Shown here: one piece after another, positions 51,401 through 59,587 of the stretch
Numbering within the stretch: the stretch's first letter is position 1
Layout of the letters: every line of letters begins with the position of its first letter
Assembly (NCBI GenBank): GCA_947628565.1
Contig: CANRAH010000007.1
Location: 1-64,000, forward strand
Direction of reading: 5' to 3'
Length of the DNA stretch: 64,000 bases
Source of the DNA: an uncultured Bacilli bacterium
GTDB lineage: Bacteria > Bacillota_I > Bacilli_A > RF39 > UBA660
Notes under the pieces: model-generated
Seen by the model: the letters and a program-made list of their open reading frames with translations, nothing else
The model's database searches: none
Told to the model about the DNA's origin: nothing
Translations under genes and position numbers: made by a program

Positions 51401-51494
51401 AAGTTCTAGATCTGTAATATTAATTTGTATTTCTATGATTGCTATTGCTATAGGAATTGGAGTATTAGTTTATACTAAAAAGTATAGATTATAA
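48438..51494 (+). CDS. Sortase-anchored Cna-B/SpaA adhesin with thioester-domain-like head, about six Cna-B repeats
   Basis: Signal peptide; YICTSGLNVP...AYIINSISGQNGG...YYWIELLVLRYLG; repeated ISKKDxTxxxELPGATLxIL...GLKEGTYYLVETxAPDGY; C-term PVPDTLSSRS-TM-KKYRL. Confidence 0.88.
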   Translation: MSMRKIRIVLNLFLVVSLVFLGYAVIYSQLNIKAASEATGLMRKSDSRLRFDGSEVRYAHNFDDESQLYEEEFWYKEDANDNSYICTSGLNVPRPENITCELSTLGDSEIGLAYIINSISGQNGGAAALKNVDNGYSRYYWIELLVLRYLGNLPDPGINQKSVSQQMKTNVIDGLYKLPNGKTFSQTMTEAEEYENKYKKPINFSLDANTLVFNKRQSDNSPITSDICINDINGNIDSITVRANNNDFEISDLTTDSSGRKCFYVKIPSGKVDTAGEQVTVTVTASNKYYKASYYQCTGDNVQDLIATTTEEKNNSKEISISGSLKYPSITIKKVDENNKNLAGAQFKIECQSGECSGRFQTRTVTTLNTPTVISGSDLLPGTYIIEEIKAPDGYALPKVVRHQVTISTCSSSSCVNQNIETTFENKLIQTKISKKDITTQEELQGATLSILDSNSQTMACDAKMPNSEQIMHLSTCTWTSLNEPTTIIGLKEGTYYLVETKAPNGYKTSTQKQAFTISSTVQESTVTMYNSLNEIEISKKDITSKNELPGATLKILNSNSEQISCEAKSSSGEVTTLKSCTWVSGTEPTTIVGLKEGTYYLVETIAPDGYARNNEKVSFTITSSGVNQPVTMYNGLTQVEISKKDATTGEELPGATLRILNSQEKTISCKEKTSSGSITTINSCTWVSGTDPKTIVGLKAGTYYLEETIAPDGYVINQEKVKFTVSSTGVSSKVEMTNNYTKISVNKYTLTPGMKKLPETPGLTTVGETTVAQTAPAESTIEGEGTTYKSLPGVKLRIIDSSKKDISCKVQESGKIVELEKCEWVTDGKDKVIVGLKAGTYYLEELEAPEGYKKRTDLVKFSVTNKSKNVKLNMYNEYNSVRVSKQDSIDNDELPGATLSILNENQEKISCKIMYDTSEYDELEDCTWVSRKRPVTVYGLKEGKYYLKEVMAPEGYEYNENLIEFNVSEDEEVVMTNILSTPVPDTLSSRSVILICISMIAIAIGIGVLVYTKKYRL

Positions 51495-51548
51495 AAAATA
51501 ATATAAATTTAATTATTATTGAGAAGATATGGAATTATATAAAATTAA

Positions 51549-51577
51549 TTGCCATATTTTTCTTTTTATGGTACAAT
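51549..51577 (+). promoter_or_regulatory. Sigma-A type promoter of second adhesin gene
   Basis: TTGCCA-17 nt-TACAAT. Confidence 0.6.
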
Positions 51578-51610
51578 GTTTATAAGGAAAATAGGATTAT
51601 AGGAGGGAAT

Positions 51611-53947
51611 ATGAAAAAGAAATTTTTGATAGCTCTATTTTTAATTGCTATAATTACATTTGTAGGATCCATATATTTTAATAAAGATCATATCAATGCA
51701 GTAGCTCAAAGTACAGGTGCAATACAAAAATCTGATCAAAAATTAGGTTTTAATGGATCAACAGTCGGTTACGGACTAGTAAATGACACTTATACAGATT
51801 TTATGTATTATAAATATGCAAACACTGATGGTGTTACCACTTCATACATATGTGCAAGTGGTATGAGGGTTGTTGTTAATGAGGGAAATTCTTGCCAATT
51901 ATCAACACTATCAAATAATGTTGACTTAAGTGTAGCATATATAATAAATAGTTTATCTGGACAAAATGGTGGAGTTGTAAATATGTCTAATAAACTTACT
52001 GAATATTACTGGATAGAAATGGTAGTTTTTTATCATTTAGGAAAAGATGACGGAAAAAATCACTTTAGTTCTGCTATGTATTCAAATGTAGTTGATGGGC
52101 CATATATTCTTCCTAATGGAAAAACATTTATGCAAACAATAAATGAGGCCAATAGTTATAGGGAAAGATATTCTAAACCTATGAATTTGACATTATCTCA
52201 AAATTCACTTTCTTTCACACAGCGTACAGAATCAGGAGAAGCAAGAACACCAAATATATACATATATGATAATAATAACAATATAGATAGTTATACAATA
52301 TCACTTGACAATAGCGCATTTGGATATAAAGAGGGAACAGATTCAAGTGGAAAATACTTTTATGTATATGCAAAAAAAGGTCAAGTAGGAAGTAGTGGTG
52401 CAAGTGTAACTGCAACAGTAAAATCAAATAATACATATTATAAAGCAAAGTATTATGATTGCGGTGAAGATTACCAAACAATGATTTCAACAAAAACTGA
52501 AGAAGAACATGGAGATCAAAAACAAGTAAGTATAACAGGGTCTGCAAATTATCCATCCATGACTATAAAAAAAGTTGATGAAAATGGTAATAATATAGCA
52601 GGGGCTACAATTAGATTAACTTGTATTTCTGGAGAATGTCGTTCTAAAATGGATTATAAAGATTTTACAACAACTACTAGTCCAATAGTAATAGCAAATG
52701 GTGAATTGCTTTATGGTGAATATGATATCGCAGAATTAAAAGCACCAGATGGCTATGTAAGAGATACTCAAAAGCAATATAAAACTGTATCAAGTTCACA
52801 ACCTAATATAGAAGTAAGTTTTACAAATAAATTAACAGAAGTAGAAATAAGTAAAAAAGATGCAGCAACAAATGAGGAATTACCAGGCGCAACATTAGAA
52901 ATTTTAGGTTCAAATAAAAAACCTATTAGTTGTAAAATAAAAGAACCATCTGGTAATATAAAATCATTAAATACTTGTACTTGGGTATCAACTTCAACTC
53001 CAACAAAAGTAGTTGGATTAAAAGAAGGTACGTATTATTTAACAGAAACACAAGCACCTTCTGGTTATACATTAAATAAAGAGCAAAAGGCGTTTATTGT
53101 ATCTTCAACGGGAGTATCTTCAAAAGTTACAATGCAAAATAGTTATACAAGCATATCTATAGTAAAATATAGTGTTCCACCAGATCAAAATAAATTAAGT
53201 GAAGAACCAGGAATGACATTTGCTGATTATGAACAAGGAGAATTGTATAGTATATTGGAAGGAGCAACACTTAGAATTTTAGATTCATCTAAAAAGGATA
53301 TTTCATGTACTGTAGAGGTTGAAAATGGTAAAACTGAAACATTGAATCCTTGTAAATGGGTAACTGAAGATAAATCTAAAGTAATATATGGGCTTGAGAA
53401 TGGAACCTATTATCTAGAGGAATTAGAAGCACCAGAAGGATATAAAAAGAGAACAGATTTAATTAAATTTTCTATAACAGATGAAACAAAAAATGTTAAT
53501 TTAAGGATGTTTAATGAATATGAAAAAATTGAAATAAGTAAACAAAATTCGGTGGATAATAAAGAATTACCAGGCGCAACATTAAGTATATTAGATGAAA
53601 ATAAAGAAAAAATGCCATGCAAAATAATGTATGAAAAAGGTAATTTGGAAGAATTAGAAGAATGCACTTGGGTATCAAAAGATAAACCAGTTACAGTATA
53701 TGGGTTAAGTAAAGGAAAGTATTATTTAAAAGAAGAAATGGCACCAGAAGGATATGAGCAATATGAAGAATTAATAGAATTTAATTTTCCAGATGATAAA
53801 GAAGTTGTAATGACAAATGTTTTGTCAGTACCAGTACCAGATACATTAAGTTCTAGATCAACATTATTAATTTCAATAGCAATGATAGATATTGCTATAG
53901 GAATTGGAGTGCTTGTTTATGTTAAAAAAAATAAATTTCAAGACTAG
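51611..53947 (+). CDS. Paralogous sortase-anchored adhesin with about four Cna-B repeats
   Basis: Same architecture as 48438-51494: YICASGMRVV...YYWIEMVVFYHLG, ELPGATLEIL, C-term PVPDTLSSRS-TM-KKNKFQD. Confidence 0.88.
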   Translation: MKKKFLIALFLIAIITFVGSIYFNKDHINAVAQSTGAIQKSDQKLGFNGSTVGYGLVNDTYTDFMYYKYANTDGVTTSYICASGMRVVVNEGNSCQLSTLSNNVDLSVAYIINSLSGQNGGVVNMSNKLTEYYWIEMVVFYHLGKDDGKNHFSSAMYSNVVDGPYILPNGKTFMQTINEANSYRERYSKPMNLTLSQNSLSFTQRTESGEARTPNIYIYDNNNNIDSYTISLDNSAFGYKEGTDSSGKYFYVYAKKGQVGSSGASVTATVKSNNTYYKAKYYDCGEDYQTMISTKTEEEHGDQKQVSITGSANYPSMTIKKVDENGNNIAGATIRLTCISGECRSKMDYKDFTTTTSPIVIANGELLYGEYDIAELKAPDGYVRDTQKQYKTVSSSQPNIEVSFTNKLTEVEISKKDAATNEELPGATLEILGSNKKPISCKIKEPSGNIKSLNTCTWVSTSTPTKVVGLKEGTYYLTETQAPSGYTLNKEQKAFIVSSTGVSSKVTMQNSYTSISIVKYSVPPDQNKLSEEPGMTFADYEQGELYSILEGATLRILDSSKKDISCTVEVENGKTETLNPCKWVTEDKSKVIYGLENGTYYLEELEAPEGYKKRTDLIKFSITDETKNVNLRMFNEYEKIEISKQNSVDNKELPGATLSILDENKEKMPCKIMYEKGNLEELEECTWVSKDKPVTVYGLSKGKYYLKEEMAPEGYEQYEELIEFNFPDDKEVVMTNVLSVPVPDTLSSRSTLLISIAMIDIAIGIGVLVYVKKNKFQD

Positions 53948-54599
53948 TACAATTTTATCATTTGGATTAATTTTAATAGCTATTGGTGTATTATTAGGGT
54001 TCATAGAGTATTTTATGGAAAAAAAAGATTTTGTATTCTCTCAAATGAATTTATCATTGTTTGAAAATGAAATGCCTGAATTAATTAACTCTGATGAACA
54101 ATTAGAAAAAGAAGAACCACCAATTGATAATAATGATTCAACTATTGATAATACTATAGAAAATAACAATTCAAGCAGTGATGCAAATTATGATTATATA
54201 GGAATTCTAGAAATTCCAAAAATCAATTTAAAACGTGGCTTTTTAAACATTAAATCAAGGTATAATAAAGTTAATTATAATGTAACTGTAATACAAGGAT
54301 CTACTTTACCTAATAAGGAGAAGAGTACACTTATTTTAGCAGCTCATTCAGGTATATGTAAAGTTTGCTATTTTAATGATTTATATAAATTGAATGTAGG
54401 CGATATAGCTTATGTATATTATGAAAATATAAAATATAAATATAAAATTGTAGATATATATGAAGTAGAGAAAGATGGTACGGTAGCTATCTATAGAGAT
54501 TATACAAAATCAGGTTTAGTTCTTATAACTTGTACAAGAAATAGTAACACAAAACAAACAGTATATATATATGAACTAGAGAATAAAGAAAGTTATTGA
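53919..54599 (+). CDS. Sortase
   Basis: N-terminal TM; YIGILEIPKINLKRGFL...LILAAHSGICKVCYFNDLYKLNVGDIAYV...GLVLITCTRNS; overlaps the end of the upstream adhesin. Confidence 0.88.
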   Translation: MLKKINFKTSTILSFGLILIAIGVLLGFIEYFMEKKDFVFSQMNLSLFENEMPELINSDEQLEKEEPPIDNNDSTIDNTIENNNSSSDANYDYIGILEIPKINLKRGFLNIKSRYNKVNYNVTVIQGSTLPNKEKSTLILAAHSGICKVCYFNDLYKLNVGDIAYVYYENIKYKYKIVDIYEVEKDGTVAIYRDYTKSGLVLITCTRNSNTKQTVYIYELENKESY

Positions 54600-54612
54600 A
54601 AGAGGTGAGGAT

Positions 54613-55230
54613 ATGAATGATTTTTCATTAATAGAGAAGTTAAAAATATTAATGAATATAATTCTATCTTCTCCTCTTTTTTTTATATGTTCACTAGCTT
54701 TAGTTACTTTAATAATATTTTATATTGTATGTATAAAAATGAATAAGAAAATAAATAGATGGATATTTTTTTCCATTTGGGCTTTGTTATTGTTAATTTT
54801 GATTATTAATTATAATGCTATAATTTTTGAATTAATTGATAACGTCTTTGATAGCTTATTTATGGCAATATATTTTCCTGATTTTTCAATTTATATATTA
54901 ATGCTTGTAATATCCAATTTCGTCTTTATATATTCAATATTTAGTAGGAAAATATCTACTTTATATAAGGTTGTAAATGTACTTAGTTCGTCAATTATAA
55001 ATGTATTATTGTTGCTAATTATAGATATAACAAAGAGAAATGGAATTAATATATATGATAAATTATCAATATATTCTAATCCAAATTTACAAGTTTTAAT
55101 TGAGTTAAGTACGGGTATATTTATTTCATGGATACTTATAAATTTACTTATAACTGCTCATTATAAATTGAAAAAATTTGATAAAAAAGAATATCCTGAA
55201 ATGCCAGAGATAATATTTGATGATATATAA
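54613..55230 (+). CDS. Hypothetical polytopic membrane protein of the adhesin/sortase cluster
   Basis: Several TM helices, 13 nt downstream of the sortase, aaagaggtgagg RBS. Confidence 0.7.
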   Translation: MNDFSLIEKLKILMNIILSSPLFFICSLALVTLIIFYIVCIKMNKKINRWIFFSIWALLLLILIINYNAIIFELIDNVFDSLFMAIYFPDFSIYILMLVISNFVFIYSIFSRKISTLYKVVNVLSSSIINVLLLLIIDITKRNGINIYDKLSIYSNPNLQVLIELSTGIFISWILINLLITAHYKLKKFDKKEYPEMPEIIFDDI

Positions 55231-55254
55231 AAGAATTATATATCATTTTTTTTA
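55220..55254 (+). terminator. Terminator ending adhesin/sortase cluster
   Basis: atgatatata-N7-tatatatcattttttttt. Confidence 0.7.
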
Positions 55255-55307
55255 AATTTATATATGTAACATCTATTAAATGTGGTATAATAAGCTTAGG
55301 TGGTATA

Positions 55308-55568
55308 ATGGTCAAAGATTTTGATATTGACGAAGATATTTTAAAGGATGTTAGTTTTTTAAAAAAATATAATAATATTTATATAACAGAAAATCAAATA
55401 AATATATTAAAAAAATATAATATAGATATTAATAATTATAATAATGTTAAAGAGTTAATATTCGATATAGAATTATACTTAAATAATTCTTTATGCCCAC
55501 TAGATGATTTAGAATCAGTATCTCAATTTTTATCAGAATACAACTATTATAATAATATAAATAAATAA
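55308..55568 (+). CDS. Small hypothetical protein
   Basis: 86-aa ORF with GTATAAT box and aGGTGGT RBS upstream. Confidence 0.6.
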   Translation: MVKDFDIDEDILKDVSFLKKYNNIYITENQINILKKYNIDINNYNNVKELIFDIELYLNNSLCPLDDLESVSQFLSEYNYYNNINK

Positions 55569-55586
55569 TTTGTTTATGGGGGATTT

Positions 55587-57131
55587 ATGGATATAGCAGT
55601 AGCGTTTGAAAAAATTAATATTGATGATTATTATTGTATATTTAAGCCACAAGGAATAATAAGGGGATTATTTGATTCAAAATCAAGAACTTTTGAAAGC
55701 GAATTTGGTTTAGTTTTCGATATGATGCAAGATGGTTTAGTTGATGGTGAAAATTACTTTGCTTTTCCAACAACGTTTTCAGAAATAAAAAAAAGATTAG
55801 GAGATGATGTTGCTGAAGATGCACTTTTATCGGAATATTTAAATATTTGTACAGATAATTGCTATATAGGTTATTATGATTCTCAAGATTTAATAATAAA
55901 AGTTAAACAAATACCTTTTGAATTGATTGAAAAAAGCAATTTATCAGATTTTTATTCTCAAGATGAAACTTTAATTACATTTTCATTTTCTACTCAATAT
56001 ATAGAAGAATTAATAAATTCAAATTCACTAGATGAAGTTAAAGAAAAATTAGGAGCAATTGTAGATTTAGCACATCGAATAGAAAAAAATAGAGAAAAAA
56101 TAGAAACTGAACCTAATGAAGAAGAAAAAAAATCAAAAAAATTATCGTTAAAAAAAGATGAATCTAAATGTTTTAACTTAGCAAAATTAAGAAAACACGT
56201 TAAAAAAAGTATAATTGGGCAGGATGAGGCCGTTGATGATATTACAAGAACAATTGCAATTAATATAACATCTGAGAATCCAAGAAATAAATCTCATATG
56301 TTAATTATGGGGCCAAGTGGTACTGGTAAGACAGAAATTATGAAAAATATTGTACAATACTTAAATATTCCATTTTTTCAGGCTGATGCGACTGCCTATA
56401 CAAAAGCAGGTTATGTTGGTAAAGATGTTAATTCAATATTATTAGGTTTGTTAAGAGCAGCTAACAACGATTTAGAACTTGCACAAAAAGGGTTAATTAT
56501 TATAGATGAAATTGACAAAAAGGCATTAAATGCTAATGATGATGTAAGTGGAAAGGCAGTTTTACATTCCCTTCTTAAAATTCTTGATAGAGAAGTAATT
56601 GAAGTTGATACTGATTATCATAATAGCGTACTTTTCGATACTTCTAATTTAACAGTAGCGCTTGTTGGTTCGTTTCAAGAATTATATGAAGCAAAAACAA
56701 AATTTAATAACAAGCCAATAGGTTTTACTTCCACTTTAGATACTAATAAACCTAAATTTACTTTAACCGATGAAGAACTTATAAAATATTTGGGACCTGA
56801 ACTTTTTGGAAGAATAGGTATGAAAACTTCAACAAATCATTTATCATTAAAAGATTGTATAGATATACTTACTAAATCCGATATTGGTCAGATTAGTATA
56901 GCAAAATCTGATTTTGAAAGTAGAGGAATTAAGTTTTCGTGTACGCATGATTATTTGGTTGAAATAGCAAAACAAGGATATAGTCAAGAAACAGGTGCTC
57001 GTAATTTAAATAAGGTTGCTAGAGAAAATTTAAGATATGCATATGATGAAATATTTACAAGAAAAAAGGTAAAACAATTAAAGTTTACCAAAGCAACTGC
57101 TCATGATCCTAGAAAATTTTACGTTGAATAA
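55587..57131 (+). CDS. ClpX-like AAA+ ATPase with divergent N-terminal region
   Basis: IIGQDEAVDDITRTIAIN...MLIMGPSGTGKTEIM...AGYVGKDVNSILLGLL...LIIIDEIDKKA...LGPELFGRIG...QETGARNLNKV. Confidence 0.85.
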   Translation: MDIAVAFEKINIDDYYCIFKPQGIIRGLFDSKSRTFESEFGLVFDMMQDGLVDGENYFAFPTTFSEIKKRLGDDVAEDALLSEYLNICTDNCYIGYYDSQDLIIKVKQIPFELIEKSNLSDFYSQDETLITFSFSTQYIEELINSNSLDEVKEKLGAIVDLAHRIEKNREKIETEPNEEEKKSKKLSLKKDESKCFNLAKLRKHVKKSIIGQDEAVDDITRTIAINITSENPRNKSHMLIMGPSGTGKTEIMKNIVQYLNIPFFQADATAYTKAGYVGKDVNSILLGLLRAANNDLELAQKGLIIIDEIDKKALNANDDVSGKAVLHSLLKILDREVIEVDTDYHNSVLFDTSNLTVALVGSFQELYEAKTKFNNKPIGFTSTLDTNKPKFTLTDEELIKYLGPELFGRIGMKTSTNHLSLKDCIDILTKSDIGQISIAKSDFESRGIKFSCTHDYLVEIAKQGYSQETGARNLNKVARENLRYAYDEIFTRKKVKQLKFTKATAHDPRKFYVE

Positions 57132-57146
57132 TGTAAAATTTTTTTA
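57112..57146 (+). terminator. Possible terminator after ClpX-like gene
   Basis: aaaattttac-N10-gtaaaattttttt. Confidence 0.55.
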
Positions 57147-57188
57147 TTAAAAGGAAAAACAAAAATTTTATAGTATGTATATAGTAGG

Positions 57189-58727
57189 GTGATATATATA
57201 GAATATATAAATAATAGTTATAGAAATAAATACGGAAGATTAAAAATAAATTTATTAAATAAAAAATTTATAAAAAAAGAATTAAATGATAGTGATTATA
57301 TATTATCAAATATATGTGGATATTCTTTAGATAAAAAGCAAAGAATTGCTATAATAACAGACGAATGTTCAAATCTTATAATTGCTGGTGCTGGCAGTGG
57401 AAAAAGCTTAACTATAATAGGAAAAATTAGATATTTGATAGAAACATCAAAAGCAAAGGAAAATGAAATTTTATGTATTTCTTTTACACGTGATGCATCA
57501 AAAAGTTTGGAAAATAAAATACAAAAATTTTATGATTATAATATTAAAGTTTATACATTTCATAAATTGGCGTTAGAAATATTAAAAGAATATAATTTTA
57601 ATATAGTCGAATCAGATTTATTAAATTATATAGTGGATGAATACTTTTACATGATAAAAAATAATGATGATATTGTAAAAAAGGTTAAGACTGTATTAAA
57701 TAAAATAGATACTCCCTATAATATTTTAATTAAAAGTAAAGAATTATTTAATTTAAAACGTTTAATAATTACGTTTATAAATTTATTTAAAACGAATAAT
57801 TATTCTATATATTATTTTTTAAAATTTAAAAAGTATAAAGCCTTAATTAGAATTATAATGGATATATATTTTTTATATGACGAAGAGTTAAAAAGTACTA
57901 ATTCACTAGATTTTAATGATATGATAATAAATGCAACATTATATGTAAAAAGGAATGGAATAAAAGAATATAAATACATAATTGTTGATGAATATCAGGA
58001 TACTTCCTATATTAGACAATGTTTTTTAAAAGAAATAATGTTAAAAGCACATGCTAAGCTAATATGTGTTGGTGATGATTATCAATCAATATATAGATTT
58101 AATGGTTGTGATATTAATATGTTTTTAAACTTTAAAAAATATTTTGGACATACTAAGGTACTTAAAATTAACAATACATATAGGAATAGTCAAGAATTAA
58201 TTAATTTAGCAGGTAAATTTATTATGAAAAATAAAAGACAATTATATAAAAGTCTAAAAAGCGAAAAAAGATTATTAAAACCTATAAAAATAATGTATGG
58301 TGATTCATTAAGTAAATTATTAGATATAGTATTAAAAAAGTATGACCATATTTTAGTATTAGGTAGGAATAATTTTGATATAAATAAATACTTTAAACTA
58401 GATGAGGAGGGATATTTTTCTTATAAGGATACAAAAATAAGATATTTAACCATACATTCATCAAAAGGATTAGAGGAGGATTGTGTTGTTATTATAAATC
58501 TAAAAGATGATATATTAGGCATACCAAATAGAATTAAAGATTGTGAAATTTTATCACTTATAAATAACAATAATGATATATATCCATTTGAAGAAGAAAG
58601 AAGACTATTTTATGTTGCATTAACACGTACAAAAAATGAAGTATATATGCTGGTGGATGCGAAAAGACCATCGATATTTGTAAAAGAAATAATACGCGAT
58701 TCAAGCAAATATATAGAATACATTTAG
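57189..58727 (+). CDS. Compact UvrD/PcrA-like superfamily 1 helicase
   Basis: LDKKQRIAIITDECSNLIIAGAGSGKSLTI...ILCISFTRDAS...IIVDEYQDTS...VGDDYQSIYRFNG...TIHSSKGLEEDCVVIIN...RRLFYVALTRTKNEVYML; GTG start. Confidence 0.9.
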   Translation: MIYIEYINNSYRNKYGRLKINLLNKKFIKKELNDSDYILSNICGYSLDKKQRIAIITDECSNLIIAGAGSGKSLTIIGKIRYLIETSKAKENEILCISFTRDASKSLENKIQKFYDYNIKVYTFHKLALEILKEYNFNIVESDLLNYIVDEYFYMIKNNDDIVKKVKTVLNKIDTPYNILIKSKELFNLKRLIITFINLFKTNNYSIYYFLKFKKYKALIRIIMDIYFLYDEELKSTNSLDFNDMIINATLYVKRNGIKEYKYIIVDEYQDTSYIRQCFLKEIMLKAHAKLICVGDDYQSIYRFNGCDINMFLNFKKYFGHTKVLKINNTYRNSQELINLAGKFIMKNKRQLYKSLKSEKRLLKPIKIMYGDSLSKLLDIVLKKYDHILVLGRNNFDINKYFKLDEEGYFSYKDTKIRYLTIHSSKGLEEDCVVIINLKDDILGIPNRIKDCEILSLINNNNDIYPFEEERRLFYVALTRTKNEVYMLVDAKRPSIFVKEIIRDSSKYIEYI

Positions 58728-58877
58728 TTTACAATTTATTCCAAATGATAGTGATTTTGAGAATAAATTACTTATTAGCTTTATATGTTAAAGCAATTCT
58801 GACGTATAGCCTAATTTGACTTTAGTATGTAAAGTGTGATATGATATTAGTGCTTTTCAAAAAAAAGAGGTGTTAAT

Positions 58878-59531
58878 GTGAAAGCGAAAATAAAATTACT
58901 AGAAAGTATAAGTGTACTTATAGTAATAATTGTTATAGCATATTTTTTTGGTGTAAAGGGAACTAATTTAGAATATAAATCTTTAGATGATTCTAGATCT
59001 ACTGCAAATTATATAGAAATGGAAACTATAGATGACGTTAAGAATTTAGAAAATTTAAAAATAGATAATGACATTGCTGAGGAAACTAATAATATTGAAG
59101 AAAATAGTGATGTAATTGAAGAAAGTGTCTATGATGGTAAAACTGCTGATGAGCTTATAGCTATAATTAATAAGTCTTTATCATCAACAATTGCTAATAA
59201 AGGAGAGTTAATCGTATTATATTCGTTAGAGATGGGAGTTGACCCATATCTTGCTACTGCAATCATTTTACATGAAACAGGTTGTAAATGGAATTGTAGT
59301 AGGCTTGTTAGGGAATGTAATAATGTCGGTGGACAAAAAGGAACAGGATGTGGATCTTATAGCTATTTTAATTCATTAGATGAAGGAATAAAAGCGTTTA
59401 TAAATAATTTATCTAAAAATTATATTAGCTTAGGTCTTACTACACCAGAAGAAATAAATAAAAAATATGCAGAAGATAAAAATTGGGCAACCAATGTATC
59501 AAAATATATTGAAATTATTAAGGCACAATAG
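58878..59531 (+). CDS. Membrane-anchored lysozyme/glucosaminidase-like protein
   Basis: N-terminal TM; LEMGVDPYLATAIILHETGCKWNCSRLVRECNNVGGQKGTGCGSYSYFNSLDEGIKAFINNL. Confidence 0.75.
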   Translation: MKAKIKLLESISVLIVIIVIAYFFGVKGTNLEYKSLDDSRSTANYIEMETIDDVKNLENLKIDNDIAEETNNIEENSDVIEESVYDGKTADELIAIINKSLSSTIANKGELIVLYSLEMGVDPYLATAIILHETGCKWNCSRLVRECNNVGGQKGTGCGSYSYFNSLDEGIKAFINNLSKNYISLGLTTPEEINKKYAEDKNWATNVSKYIEIIKAQ

Positions 59532-59542
59532 GTGCCTTTTTT
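59520..59542 (+). terminator. Terminator
   Basis: aaggcac-aatag-gtgccttttttg. Confidence 0.75.
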
Positions 59543-59587
59543 GTTCTAAAATATCTACTTGTCCATATATTTAACTAAGGAGGAGTT

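Noticed and set aside
52215-52556. Minus-strand ORF inside the second adhesin gene
   Set aside because: Shadow frame with low-complexity Leu/His/Tyr-rich sequence.
55308-58727. 86-aa ORF + ClpX-like + helicase as one defined defence operon
   Set aside because: A probable terminator lies between the ATPase and helicase, and no nuclease or other defence hallmark is present; kept as separate observations.
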